Below, piece by piece: positions 1-8,634 of a stretch of 39,355 nt of DNA. Under the pieces are notes generated by a model. It worked only from the letters and a program-made list of their open reading frames with translations. It was not told where the DNA came from and searched no databases. The stretch is from Cyclobacteriaceae bacterium (lineage in GTDB: Bacteria > Bacteroidota > Bacteroidia > Cytophagales > Cyclobacteriaceae), in contig JABXHZ010000196.1 of the NCBI GenBank assembly GCA_013373335.1, positions 1-39,355 on the forward strand, read 5' to 3'. The position numbers were made by a program, and so were the translations under genes. The first letter of the stretch is position 1, and each line of letters begins with the position of its first letter.

Positions 1-450
1 GATCAGGAATTTGTTCAATCAGGCGATCAACTCCCCTACCTTATTTATTCAGAGAAGACTCATCCACTTACTAATAGTAGAGCAAAATGGAACTGGGATT
101 ATTTAAGCAATGAAATAATCAGTGCTTATCCTGGACCAGAGTTCGATTTACTTTCCTTAGACCAAAAACTACAATTGGAAAACCAGGAGTTTACTATTTC
201 CCAATTAAAAAACGGGATGGCAGTACAATTGAAGGAACTGCTTCCGAATCAATTGGGAAGTATTTATACAGCTCCTGTATTTCCAGGAACTGTACAACTT
301 ACCCATGGAGGAAAAATCATCTGCCTCCTACAAGACGCTCAAGTTACGGGAGGCTATCCCCGAATCCTTCAAATTCATGAGGATGATTTGAAAATAATAG
401 CTCAAAAAAAACCAAATCAGAAAATTCGATTTCAACTGATTACATCCTGA
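1..450 (+). CDS. pxpC: 5-oxoprolinase subunit C / biotin-dependent carboxyltransferase-like protein, 3' part only
   Basis: The frame is open from base 1 to a TGA at 448-450, so the gene begins before the window and only the last 149 residues are visible. The C-terminus carries the PxpC/KipA/YbgK signature: a PVFPGTVQL segment, then GGKIICLLQDAQVTGGYPRI, then a DLKIIAQKKPNQKIRF end that matches the family's 'DL..L.Q..PG..VRF'. Known members form a complex with PxpB (and PxpA) that cleaves 5-oxoproline to glutamate in the cytoplasm using ATP. The pxpA and pxpB partners would be expected upstream, outside the window. A TTG at 175 is in frame, but it lies inside the conserved domain and is not the start. 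Family call is good; the exact substrate is inferred from homology. Confidence 0.82.
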   Translation, partial: DQEFVQSGDQLPYLIYSEKTHPLTNSRAKWNWDYLSNEIISAYPGPEFDLLSLDQKLQLENQEFTISQLKNGMAVQLKELLPNQLGSIYTAPVFPGTVQLTHGGKIICLLQDAQVTGGYPRILQIHEDDLKIIAQKKPNQKIRFQLITS

Positions 451-576
451 GCCAAAAAAAACAACAGTTTCTATTCTTCAGTAAGACATTAATCGCCATT
501 TCTTAAGTTTTCAAATGTCATGTAATTCATTGCAGCCATCCTTTTCTGAGATATTTTTGAAAAAACCAGCTACCGA

Positions 577-608
577 TTTGAGCAAAGAAAGATAGACTGC
601 TATCTTGA
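577..608 (+). promoter_or_regulatory. candidate Bacteroidota-type promoter for the DUF4301 gene
   Basis: TTTG at 577-580 is followed by 20 bases and then TATCTTG at 601-607. This resembles the Bacteroidota -33 TTTG / -7 TAnnTTTG promoter, with one base missing from the -7 TTTG. It ends about 27 bases before the ATG at 635. It also argues against using the in-frame TTG at 605, which would lie inside the -7 element. It is a motif match only. Confidence 0.35.
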
Positions 609-634
609 AAGGAACTTTTGAAACCCTAATTTCC

Positions 635-2146
635 ATGAATGCAGAATTGATAGAAAAAATCAAAAAACAGGGAATGAACCCTGAACTTGTTCTCCAGCAA
701 ATTGAGAATTTCAAAAATGGCTTCCCATTTCTAGAAATTACCGGGCCAGCTACTCCAGAACATGGTATCCGAATTATGGAGGAAACCGATTTGGATCATT
801 TTCATCAAACCTATCCCGAAAAAGCCTCGAAAATTGAAGTAGTGAAATTTGTTCCTGCATCTGGAGCAGCTTCTCGAATGTTTAAAGATCTATTTGCTTT
901 TTTAGATGGAGACGGAGATTTAAGCAAAAGCAAATTCGTCCAAAAGTTCATGGATCAAATAGAGAAGTTTGCCTTTTTCGACGATCTCAATGAAGTTCTA
1001 AAAAATCGTGGAACTAGCATTATGGATTGTTTGGACCGAAAAGATTACAAGGAAATCTTGGGTGCCCTTCTATTGGAAGATGGCTTGGAATATGGAAGTT
1101 TGCCCAAAGGTCTTCTCAAGTTCCATCGATATGAAAATGACACAAGGACACCTGCCTATGAGCATTTGATAGAAGGAATGCAATATGCGGTCGGTAAGGG
1201 TAACAAAGTCAAAATACACTTCACGGTTTCTCCTGAACACGAAGAAAGATTCAGAGCAGAAATCGACGGAATTGTCCCAATTTTGGAAGAAGAGTCTGAG
1301 TTGACCTTCGATGTCAGCTATTCCCAGCAAAAAAAATCCACGGACACCATCGCGGTAACCATGAATAATGAACCATTTCTAGAGGATGATGGTAGCATTC
1401 TCTTCAGACCTGCAGGTCATGGGGCCCTTTTGGAAAATCTGAATGATATCGACGCAGATTTGATTTTTATAAAAAACATTGATAACGTCGTCCCAGATCG
1501 ATTAAAAGGACCTACCAAACAGTATAAACAGGCGATTGGAGGTCTTTTGCTGGAGATTCAAGAAAAGGTATTTGATGCACTTCGTAAGCTTGATCAGGAA
1601 ATATCAAGCACAAACGTTGAAGCCGCAAAAAATGTATTTCTGAATGAATTAGGAGGAAAACTCCCATCCCATTTTGACGCCCTACCACTCATGGAGCAAT
1701 ACCAATTCATTAAAGGAAAATTGGATAGACCGATTCGAGTTTGTGGAATGGTGAAAAACACAGGAGAACCCGGCGGCGGGCCATTCTGGATTTTAGAAGA
1801 GGATGGATCCCAATCCTTACAAATTCTAGAAACGGCTCAAATAAATTTAGCTGATCCTGACTCGGAGAGACACCTTCAAGCTGCTACACATTTCAATCCA
1901 GTAGATTTGGTCTGCGGTACCAGAAACTATAAAGGAGAAAAATTTGACTTACTCAAATTCCGCGATATGAATACAGGATTCATTACCGAAAAATCGAAAA
2001 GCGGTCGTGAGTTAAAAGCGTTGGAATTGCCTGGGTTATGGAATGGATCCATGTCAGGTTGGAACACACTTTTTGTAGAAGTTCCCCTCATCACGTTCAA
2101 TCCCGTCAAGACGGTCAATGACCTGCTTCGGGAGGAACATCAATAA
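635..2146 (+). CDS. DUF4301 family protein
   Basis: A 503-residue cytoplasmic protein with no signal peptide or membrane segment. It looks like the Bacteroidota family DUF4301, whose function is unknown. Recognisable features are the N-terminal segment MNPELVLQQIENFKNGFPFL, the phosphate-loop-like FVPASGAASRMFKDL around residues 75-90, FRPAGHGALLENLNDIDADL near 260-280, and VCGMVKNTGEPGGGPFW near 370-385. The AxGxxSR/GHGxLL pattern recalls nucleotidyltransferase folds, but that is only a resemblance. I chose ATG 635 over the upstream TTG 605 because a promoter-like motif covers 605 and the family usually begins close to this residue. The gene stands alone, 184 bp after the pxpC-like gene, and ends at a strong bidirectional terminator shared with the convergent methyltransferase. 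Confidence 0.8.
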   Translation: MNAELIEKIKKQGMNPELVLQQIENFKNGFPFLEITGPATPEHGIRIMEETDLDHFHQTYPEKASKIEVVKFVPASGAASRMFKDLFAFLDGDGDLSKSKFVQKFMDQIEKFAFFDDLNEVLKNRGTSIMDCLDRKDYKEILGALLLEDGLEYGSLPKGLLKFHRYENDTRTPAYEHLIEGMQYAVGKGNKVKIHFTVSPEHEERFRAEIDGIVPILEEESELTFDVSYSQQKKSTDTIAVTMNNEPFLEDDGSILFRPAGHGALLENLNDIDADLIFIKNIDNVVPDRLKGPTKQYKQAIGGLLLEIQEKVFDALRKLDQEISSTNVEAAKNVFLNELGGKLPSHFDALPLMEQYQFIKGKLDRPIRVCGMVKNTGEPGGGPFWILEEDGSQSLQILETAQINLADPDSERHLQAATHFNPVDLVCGTRNYKGEKFDLLKFRDMNTGFITEKSKSGRELKALELPGLWNGSMSGWNTLFVEVPLITFNPVKTVNDLLREEHQ

Positions 2147-2151
2147 AGAAG

Positions 2152-2180
2152 AAAAGCCGGAATTAAATCCGGCTTTTTTT
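2152..2180. terminator. bidirectional rho-independent terminator
   Basis: Perfect 10-bp stem AAAAGCCGGA (2152-2161) and TCCGGCTTTT (2168-2177) around a 6-base loop. It is followed by T's on the plus strand and preceded by A's, so it works in both directions. It sits between the stop of the DUF4301 gene and the stop of the convergent methyltransferase gene, whose stop codon (2179-2181) overlaps the T-tract. Confidence 0.85.
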
Positions 2181-3336
2181 ATTTCTTCCCTTCATAAAGA
2201 TCATATTTCAAAAGTCTGCAATCAATTGTTCCATTCCAAAACTCGATTCTCCGACTAGCTCTTAGCCCTACTTTTTTGGCAAGTTCTAAATTTCCCGTAA
2301 AAATATACCCTCGATAACCTGCGCATTTTTGCTTTAAAAAATCCCCTATTCTTCTATAGGTCTCAGCCAATTCCTCCACTTCACCCAAACGCTCTCCATA
2401 TTCTGGATTGAACATAATTACTCCTTTTGGCTTTTCCGGGATTTCTGTTTCGGCAAAATCACAAACTTGAAAATCAATTAAATCCTCTACTCCGGCAATG
2501 GCGGCATTTTCCCGGGCAAATGTGATGGCCTGAAGGGAAATATCGGAAGCTATGATTTTTACCCCGGGATTATCGATGATTTTATTTCTTAACTTTTTCA
2601 TTTTGGCTTCATAAGCTTCTTGAGGGTAACCCAAAATACTCATGAAAGCATAATGATCTCGATATAAACCAGGAAAACGGTTGGTTGCCATTAGTGCTGC
2701 TTCGATGGCTAAAGTACCCGATCCACACATGGGATTGATAAAGGGCACTCGTGTATTCCATTCTGTTGCATAAATGGTAGCTGCAGCGAGGTCCTCCATC
2801 ATGGGTGCTTTTCCAGGAATCTTCCGGTAGCCGTGTTTTGCTAAAGTTTCCCCTGTTGTATTCAGATAGATTTGAGCATGCGTATCCTTCCAAAATACCT
2901 GAACAACCAACCCTCTAAATTCTGATCCAGAATCGGGCCTTCTCCCAAATTTCTCCCTAAAACGATCAACGATGGCATCTTTTACCTTCACATTGACAAT
3001 CAAAGGGGTACTGACAGACTCATTTTCAACAACAGAGTTTACCGAAAAATACCCATCCACATCCAAATAATCCTCCCATGGAAGCGCCTTAATTCTCCGA
3101 TAGATATCCGAGGCATTTCGCAAATAAATAGATCGGATTTCAAATAAGACCTGGGAGGCAGTGCGAAGGTGAAGGTTTAAGTCCATGCAATCCTCCAAAG
3201 AAGCCCGGAGTTCTATCCCGGTCCGATGGATTTTTTCAGGAAAAAAGCCAAGATCTCTAATTTCCTGCTCCAAATAAGAGACCGAGCGGTCCTTGCAGGT
3301 GACAAATACACTTCTTCGTTCGTTGAAATCAAGCAT
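2179..3336 (-). CDS. THUMP-domain class I rRNA methyltransferase (RlmL/YpsC-type)
   Basis: A 385-residue cytoplasmic RNA methyltransferase. An N-terminal ferredoxin-like/THUMP region (about residues 8-160, with LRTASQVLFEI and the NVKVKDAIVDRFREKFGRRP segment) precedes a Rossmann SAM-binding domain. The SAM loop reads NPMCGSGTLAIEAA and the acidic strand reads IIASDISLQAI. The catalytic N6/N2-methylation motif reads NPEYGERLG, where the usual form in RlmL-like enzymes is NPPYGERLG. Known relatives make m2G in 23S rRNA (RlmL N-terminal half, YpsC); this protein lacks the RlmK half. A TTG at 3357 could add seven residues, but ATG 3336 gives the expected start directly before the THUMP fold. It stands alone. 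The target nucleotide cannot be told from sequence. Confidence 0.85.
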   Translation of the reverse strand: MLDFNERRSVFVTCKDRSVSYLEQEIRDLGFFPEKIHRTGIELRASLEDCMDLNLHLRTASQVLFEIRSIYLRNASDIYRRIKALPWEDYLDVDGYFSVNSVVENESVSTPLIVNVKVKDAIVDRFREKFGRRPDSGSEFRGLVVQVFWKDTHAQIYLNTTGETLAKHGYRKIPGKAPMMEDLAAATIYATEWNTRVPFINPMCGSGTLAIEAALMATNRFPGLYRDHYAFMSILGYPQEAYEAKMKKLRNKIIDNPGVKIIASDISLQAITFARENAAIAGVEDLIDFQVCDFAETEIPEKPKGVIMFNPEYGERLGEVEELAETYRRIGDFLKQKCAGYRGYIFTGNLELAKKVGLRASRRIEFWNGTIDCRLLKYDLYEGKK

Positions 3337-3496
3337 GCGCAAAAGTAGAGATTTCAAAAGAAATAATTTTCGATCACTCCGTTTAAAGAATTAATACTGG
3401 AAAGATCCCGAACGATTCCGTATCTTAACCAAGATTACTAAAGCAGATATCAGCTTAAAATTATCTTTTAGAATAACCCCTTAAAACCCTCACTTC

Positions 3497-4882
3497 ATGA
3501 TACGTATGCGATTTCTTTTCCCACTGTTTTTGTCTTTCATGATCTTAGGATCTTGCACAAGCCAAAAAGAAGACAAATCAGAGGAATGGAGGACTTTATT
3601 TAATGGAAAAGATCTTTCTGGTTGGAAGGCGGTAGCGGGAGATGCTACTTTTTCAGTAGAAAACGGTGAAATCATAGGTACGGCCGAAGAAGGATCCCCT
3701 AATACCTTCCTTATCACAGAAGAGATTTTCGGGGATTTTATATTAGAATTAGAATTGAAGGTCGAGCATATTTCCTCCAATTCAGGCATAATGGCCAGAG
3801 GTCAATTTGATCCAGCTGCTCGAGACGGTAAAGGACTAGTATATGGATACCAAATAGAAGCTGATCCAACTGATCGAGCCTGGTCAGGTGGAGTGTACGA
3901 TGAAGCACGTCGAGGTTGGTTATATCCGTTGGATTTAAATCCAGAAGCTAAATCAGCATTCAAATTGGGAGAATATAATCAATACCGAATCGAGGTAATT
4001 GGGGATGAAATCAAAACCTGGATTAATGGTCAAGAAGTAGCTTATGTTGTTGATGATACCGATCGGAATGGATTTATTGGCCTCCAAGTCCATAGTATAC
4101 AAAATCCAGAAGATGCCGGAAGAAAGACCTACTTTCGAAATATTCGAATCAAAACAGAAAATCTTGATCCTCAACCTTTTAATACTGATATTTTCGTTGT
4201 AAATAACCGAAAAAACGAGTTAATAGATTATGAGATTGCAAATGGTTGGAGGTTATTGTTCAACGGAAAAGATTCTGAAGGATGGGTTGGAGCTTACAAA
4301 GACACTTTCCCTGATTTTGGCTGGAGTGTAACAGATGGTATTTTATCCATCGCTTCCTCTGGAGGTGGAGAATCATCTTTTGCCGGAGACATAGTCACGA
4401 AAGAAAAATTCAGCGCTTTTGATTTAGCTTTTGAATTTAATCTTTCGGAAGGGGCAAATAGCGGTGTAAAGTATTTTGTCACTTTATCAGAAAACAATTC
4501 AGGTTCAGCTATTGGTCTAGAATATCAAATTTTGGATGACGAAAGACACCCGGACGCCAAAATGGGCAGAGACGGAAACAGGACATTAGCTTCTTTGTAT
4601 GACCTTATCACCGCACAAAAACAAAGCAGATTTGTGAAAAAGCCTGGAGAATGGAACAAAGGAAGAATTGTAGTGTACCCGGATAATAAAGTAGAACACT
4701 ATCTGAATGGAGTAAAAGTCCTTGAATACGTTAGAGGCTCCCAGGAATTTCGTGATTTGGTAGCCTTATCTAAATATAAAATTTGGGAAAACTTTGGAGA
4801 GGCACCTGAGGGTCATATTCTCCTTCAGGATCACGGAGATCAAGTCAGCTTCAAAAACATCAAAATCAAAACCTTAAATTAA
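3497..4882 (+). CDS. tandem DUF1080 (3-keto-disaccharide hydrolase-like) lipoprotein
   Basis: A 461-residue exported lipoprotein: signal peptide MIRMRFLFPLFLSFMILGSC with the lipobox LGSC, so the mature protein starts at Cys20. Two DUF1080 concanavalin-like domains follow in tandem. Domain 1 (about 30-215) opens with EWRTLFNGKDLSGWK and closes with YFRNIRIK. Domain 2 (about 250-460) opens with GWRLLFNGKDSEGW and closes with SFKNIKIK, so each half has the full family frame. DUF1080 proteins include 3-keto-disaccharide/3-keto-glycoside hydrolases that act on sugars oxidised at C3. The gene lies 11 bp upstream of a Tat-exported Gfo/Idh/MocA oxidoreductase, the usual partner that would make or remove the 3-keto group. 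The substrate is unknown. Confidence 0.85.
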   Translation: MIRMRFLFPLFLSFMILGSCTSQKEDKSEEWRTLFNGKDLSGWKAVAGDATFSVENGEIIGTAEEGSPNTFLITEEIFGDFILELELKVEHISSNSGIMARGQFDPAARDGKGLVYGYQIEADPTDRAWSGGVYDEARRGWLYPLDLNPEAKSAFKLGEYNQYRIEVIGDEIKTWINGQEVAYVVDDTDRNGFIGLQVHSIQNPEDAGRKTYFRNIRIKTENLDPQPFNTDIFVVNNRKNELIDYEIANGWRLLFNGKDSEGWVGAYKDTFPDFGWSVTDGILSIASSGGGESSFAGDIVTKEKFSAFDLAFEFNLSEGANSGVKYFVTLSENNSGSAIGLEYQILDDERHPDAKMGRDGNRTLASLYDLITAQKQSRFVKKPGEWNKGRIVVYPDNKVEHYLNGVKVLEYVRGSQEFRDLVALSKYKIWENFGEAPEGHILLQDHGDQVSFKNIKIKTLN

Positions 4883-4893
4883 CCCGGCAAATC

Positions 4894-6243
4894 ATGAGTA
4901 AGCAATCCAGAAGAACCTTTATCAAAAAAAGTACGGCAGCAGGTATCGGAGTATCTGCTTTAGGTGCCATTGGTTTTTCAGCAAAATCCTATGGTAGAAT
5001 CCTCGGCGCAAATGATAGACTGAATGTGGCTATCGCAGGATTGGGAAGAAGACTTGGGGCTTTTTATGAGCCAATTGGGTTGAAGTCCAGTAATGTCCAA
5101 CTCCTCTATTTATGCGATGTAATGGACAAGCAATTAACTCGTGCAGCAGAAAATTTCTCCAACCACATTGACTATCAACCCAAACTTGAAAAAAACATAC
5201 TTAAAGTATTAGAAGACAAAGACTTAGACGTTTTAATTAATGCTACTCCGGACCATTGGCATGCTCCAGGTACCTGGCTTGCTTTGGATCATGGAAAACA
5301 CGTCTACGTTGAGAAACCCTGCTCCCACAATCCCCGTGAAGGAGAGCTTTTAATTGCATTGCAGAAAAAATATGGCAAGGTGGTGCAAATGGGTAATCAA
5401 CAACGTTCAGCTCCGGAAAGCCGGGAAATCATCAAAGCTATTCATGATGGTGCGATTGGAAAAGCTTACAAGGCTGTGGCTTTTTACAGTAATGCTAGAG
5501 GACCGGTAGTCAACCCATCTCCTGCTCCAATTCCTGAAGGACTGGATTGGGAACTTTTCCAAGGTCCAGCTCCTCGAAAACCCTACATGCATGATACTTG
5601 GGATTACAATTGGCATTGGTATGGCTGGGATTATGGCACGGCTGAAACGGGAAATAATGCAACCCACGAGTTGGATGTGGCGCGCTGGGCGTTGGAAGTA
5701 TCATATCCAAGCCAGGTGCTGGTCGATGCCGGAAAGTATCATTTTGTAGATGATGGATGGACCATGTATGATACAATGGAGGCAACCTTCAAATTTTCCA
5801 ATGGGTCTACTATCGTTTGGGATGGAAAGAGCAGGAATAATTACAACACCTATGGCGCAGATCGTGGTACCATTATTTTTGGTTCCGAAGGAAGTGTTTT
5901 CGTCAACCGAAATGGATACAAGCATTACGATCGAACAGGAAAGTTGATCAAAGACAGCTCCTCTGCCGGAAATGAAGCTGGTACTGCTCTTGGAGGAGGC
6001 GGAGATATGAGTACTCGACATGTAGTCAACTTTTTCAATGCCGTTCGAGGAATGGAAAAGCAAAACTCTAATATTGAAGAAGGTGCCATTAGTACTTTAC
6101 TTTGCCATCTCGCTAATATTTCCTATCGAACAGGTGAATCACTTACCTGCGACAGTTCCAGTGGCCGAATTACCAATTCCAAAAAAGCGATGGAGCTTTG
6201 GTCTAGGGAATATGAAAAAGGCTGGGAACCTCCAAAAGTCTAA
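4894..6243 (+). CDS. Tat-exported Gfo/Idh/MocA family oxidoreductase
   Basis: A 449-residue periplasmic dehydrogenase-like protein. The N-terminus has a twin-arginine signal (SRRTFIKK, residues 5-12) and a hydrophobic stretch to about residue 35. This implies folding with bound NAD(P) in the cytoplasm before export. The Rossmann domain starts at LNVAIAGLGRR, the conserved EKP motif is at about 140-142 (HVYVEKPCSHN), and a substrate-pocket His lies in NNATHELDVARW. Known relatives interconvert hydroxyl and keto groups on sugars or inositols. The gene follows the tandem-DUF1080 lipoprotein after 11 bp and a strong terminator follows it, so the two form a unit likely to process C3-oxidised glycosides. 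The sugar is not predictable. Confidence 0.88.
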   Translation: MSKQSRRTFIKKSTAAGIGVSALGAIGFSAKSYGRILGANDRLNVAIAGLGRRLGAFYEPIGLKSSNVQLLYLCDVMDKQLTRAAENFSNHIDYQPKLEKNILKVLEDKDLDVLINATPDHWHAPGTWLALDHGKHVYVEKPCSHNPREGELLIALQKKYGKVVQMGNQQRSAPESREIIKAIHDGAIGKAYKAVAFYSNARGPVVNPSPAPIPEGLDWELFQGPAPRKPYMHDTWDYNWHWYGWDYGTAETGNNATHELDVARWALEVSYPSQVLVDAGKYHFVDDGWTMYDTMEATFKFSNGSTIVWDGKSRNNYNTYGADRGTIIFGSEGSVFVNRNGYKHYDRTGKLIKDSSSAGNEAGTALGGGGDMSTRHVVNFFNAVRGMEKQNSNIEEGAISTLLCHLANISYRTGESLTCDSSSGRITNSKKAMELWSREYEKGWEPPKV

Positions 6244-6251
6244 TTTTAAAG

Positions 6252-6284
6252 AGGCCGTATTCGAAAAAGAAAACGGCCTTTTTT
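6252..6284 (+). terminator. rho-independent terminator after the DUF1080/oxidoreductase unit
   Basis: Stem AGGCCGT (6252-6258) pairs with ACGGCCT (6273-6279) around a 14-base loop, followed by a run of T's to 6284. It separates the DUF1080/oxidoreductase pair from the hexuronate operon. Confidence 0.8.
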
Positions 6285-6324
6285 GAGTTTAAAAACTTAT
6301 CAACAGTTTCGCCATTAATTAGAT

Positions 6325-6339
6325 CTTTTGCATCAAAAG
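6325..6339. promoter_or_regulatory. short inverted repeat upstream of uxaC, candidate operator
   Basis: CTTTTG (6325-6330), CAT, CAAAAG (6334-6339): a perfect 6-bp inverted repeat ending 8 bp before the uxaC ATG. It could be a regulator site for the uronate operon or a weak mRNA hairpin over the ribosome-binding region. No repeat copy was seen elsewhere, so support is weak. Confidence 0.25.
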
Positions 6340-6347
6340 CAGTAGTT

Positions 6348-7787
6348 ATGAGTCATTTCTCATCCAAAAATTCATTTATTAATGAGGATTTTTTGCTTCA
6401 ATCAGAGTTTGCTAGAATACTCTATCATGACTATGCAAAAGACCTCCCCATCATAGATTACCACAATCATCTACCTCCAAGTGAGATTCGTTCCAATCGG
6501 GCATTTGGAACTATTTCGCAAGCATGGCTTGCAGGCGACCACTACAAATGGAGAACGATGCGCACCCTAGGCATATCCGAAAAATATATAACCGGAAAGG
6601 CATCCGATAAAGAAAAGTTTGAAAAGTGGGCGTTTACCGTTCCTTATACTGTCCGAAACCCACTTTACCACTGGACTCATTTGGAATTACAGCGCTACTT
6701 CGGAATCGAAGAATATCTTTCTGAAAAAAGTGCAACCAATATTTACGAATCATGCAATGATGCCTTATCCACAGAGGAGTATAGGACGCAAGGATTACTC
6801 AAAAAAATGAAAGTGGAAGTTGTCTGCACCACCGATGACCCCATCGATTCCTTAGAGGATCATTGGGGGTTTCATAGGGAAAATGCCGATCTTCTTCTCT
6901 TTCCTGCTTTCCGTCCCGACAAGGCTTTTGCTGTAGAAAATCCTGAAACCTATACGGATTATCTAAACAAATTGGAGCTTGCATCCAAAATTTCAATTCA
7001 AAGCTACGAGGACCTTTTAGAGGCGCTTAGAAAACGAATTGAGTTTTTTCACCAATCAGGTTGCAGACTCGCTGACCATGGCCTAGAACAATTGTATTTC
7101 TTTGAAAGGGATGAGTTTAATATTGAAGAACTATTCAAAAGAGTGCATTCCAAGAAAAATCTAAATACTAAAGAGATTCATTTTTTCAAATTTAAAACCC
7201 TTCAGATCCTTTGCAGAGAATACCATTCACGTGGATGGGTTCAGCAATTCCATTTAGGTGCTTTGCGAAATACAAATACCCGGAAACTTCAAGAACTTGG
7301 ACCGGATACAGGCTATGACTCTATTGGGGATTTTGATCAGGCGCGGGCTTTAGCTGGCTTCCTAAATTCATTGGACCAAACAGACCAATTATGTAAAACC
7401 ATTCTCTACAACCTTAACCCCCGGGACAATGAGGTTTTTGCTACCATGACAGGGAATTTCAATGATGGAAGCGTGAAGGGAAAACTCCAGTTTGGTTCGG
7501 GTTGGTGGTACTTAGATCAAATTGACGGAATGGAAAAACAACTCAATGCCCTATCCAACATGAGCATTCTTTCTTGTTTTATAGGCATGTTGACTGATTC
7601 TAGAAGCTTCCTTTCATTCCCAAGACACGAATATTTCCGTCGAATCCTATGCAATCTTGTTGGAAACGATGTACAAAAAGGGCTTTTGCCTGCTGATGAA
7701 AAATGGCTTGGTAAAATCGTCGCCGATATCTCCTACTACAATGCTAAAAATTACTTTGACTTTTCACCTGATAATTTCCAAGTTTGA
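6348..7787 (+). CDS. uxaC: glucuronate isomerase (uronate isomerase)
   Basis: A 479-residue cytoplasmic enzyme of the amidohydrolase-like UxaC family, close to the usual 470 residues. It converts D-glucuronate to D-fructuronate (and galacturonate to tagaturonate), the first step of hexuronate breakdown. Visible motifs are the metal-site HxH in IIDYHNHLPPSEI (His39, His41), the QFHLGALRNTN strand, and the C-terminal FIGMLTDSRSFLSFPRHEYFRR with the conserved TDSRS. It is the first gene of an operon: its TGA (7785-7787) is two bases before the ATG of the SDR mannonate reductase, with uxuA next. The start at ATG 6348 fits the family N-terminus. Confidence 0.95.
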   Translation: MSHFSSKNSFINEDFLLQSEFARILYHDYAKDLPIIDYHNHLPPSEIRSNRAFGTISQAWLAGDHYKWRTMRTLGISEKYITGKASDKEKFEKWAFTVPYTVRNPLYHWTHLELQRYFGIEEYLSEKSATNIYESCNDALSTEEYRTQGLLKKMKVEVVCTTDDPIDSLEDHWGFHRENADLLLFPAFRPDKAFAVENPETYTDYLNKLELASKISIQSYEDLLEALRKRIEFFHQSGCRLADHGLEQLYFFERDEFNIEELFKRVHSKKNLNTKEIHFFKFKTLQILCREYHSRGWVQQFHLGALRNTNTRKLQELGPDTGYDSIGDFDQARALAGFLNSLDQTDQLCKTILYNLNPRDNEVFATMTGNFNDGSVKGKLQFGSGWWYLDQIDGMEKQLNALSNMSILSCFIGMLTDSRSFLSFPRHEYFRRILCNLVGNDVQKGLLPADEKWLGKIVADISYYNAKNYFDFSPDNFQV

Positions 7788-7789
7788 TT

Positions 7790-8608
7790 ATGACCTCTAA
7801 ATTATTTGACATTTCAGACAAGCGGATCGCATTTTCAGGTGCTACGGGAGTCTTGGGAAAAGCCATCAGCCTTCACCTTGCTTCAGAGGGAGCTGAGCTT
7901 TTGATTCTTGGTAGAAATGCAACCAAAATCGAAGAGCTAATCCGAGAAATAGAAAAAACCGGTGGAAAGGCTTCAGGATATACATGTGATGTGACGGATT
8001 GGGAAAGCGTTTCCCAGGCCGCAAACCAAATTGAAGCTGATTATGGGTCAATCGATTTGCTAATCAATGCGGCAGGTGGAAATATGCCCGGAGCAGTAAT
8101 TCGTCCTGATCAAGATTTTCTGGATTTAGATCTTTCTGCTTTAAAGCAGGTTATGGATTTAAATTATCTCGGTTCGGTATTACCCGTCAAAGCTCTGCTA
8201 CCTCTGATGCTAAAAAACCAAAAAGGAAACATTCTAAATATCAGTTCTATGGCTGCATCCAGACCTATGACTAGAGTCATGGGCTATGCATCTGCTAAAG
8301 CGGCCATTGATAATTTTACAAAATGGCTTGCTGTAGAACTCGCCACGAAACATGGCCCTCATTTTAGGGTAAATGCCCTTGCACCAGGCTTTTTCCTTAC
8401 AGAGCAAAACAGGAGCCTTTTGACTGAATCAGATGGTTCCTTAACTACCCGAGGAAATCAAATCATTACCCATACCCCCATGAATCGTTTTGGAAAACCA
8501 GAAGATTTATTAGGCGCAGTTCAATGGCTTTGCTCCGATGCTTCTTCATTTGTTACAGGGACAATCGTAGAAGTAGATGGAGGATTCAGTGCCTATTCAG
8601 GGGTATAA
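7790..8608 (+). CDS. SDR-type D-mannonate oxidoreductase (fructuronate reductase)
   Basis: A 272-residue short-chain dehydrogenase. The NAD(P) loop is SGATGVLG (residues 16-23), the NAAGG motif follows at about 93-97, and the catalytic set is Ser152/153, Tyr166 and Lys170 (YASAK). The position between uxaC and uxuA makes it the likely reductase of D-fructuronate to D-mannonate, replacing the unrelated long-chain UxuB of enterobacteria. [10 protein letters not shown] matches SDRs that I associate with this role. ATG 7790 is chosen over TTG 7784, which overlaps the uxaC stop. The reaction is inferred from context; another sugar-acid or KduD-like keto-sugar specificity is possible but less likely here. 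Confidence 0.87.
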   Translation: MTSKLFDISDKRIAFSGATGVLGKAISLHLASEGAELLILGRNATKIEELIREIEKTGGKASGYTCDVTDWESVSQAANQIEADYGSIDLLINAAGGNMPGAVIRPDQDFLDLDLSALKQVMDLNYLGSVLPVKALLPLMLKNQKGNILNISSMAASRPMTRVMGYASAKAAIDNFTKWLAVELATKHGPHFRVNALAPGFFLTEQNRSLLTESDGSLTTRGNQIITHTPMNRFGKPEDLLGAVQWLCSDASSFVTGTIVEVDGGFSAYSGV

Positions 8609-8634
8609 TCTATTATTGTAAAGCAATAAAACGT

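Noticed and set aside
605-634. TTG start for the DUF4301 gene
   Set aside because: It overlaps the promoter-like -7 element, and ATG 635 gives a family-like N-terminus.
5701-6063. 120-codon open frame on the minus strand
   Set aside because: It lies antisense inside the well-supported Gfo/Idh/MocA gene, has no recognisable family and reads as a shadow of the true codons.
8524-8634. N-terminal extension of uxuA
   Set aside because: It overlaps the end of the SDR gene, begins with a non-family Cys/Arg-rich stretch and would make UxuA too long; ATG 8635 (or 8647) fits the family.
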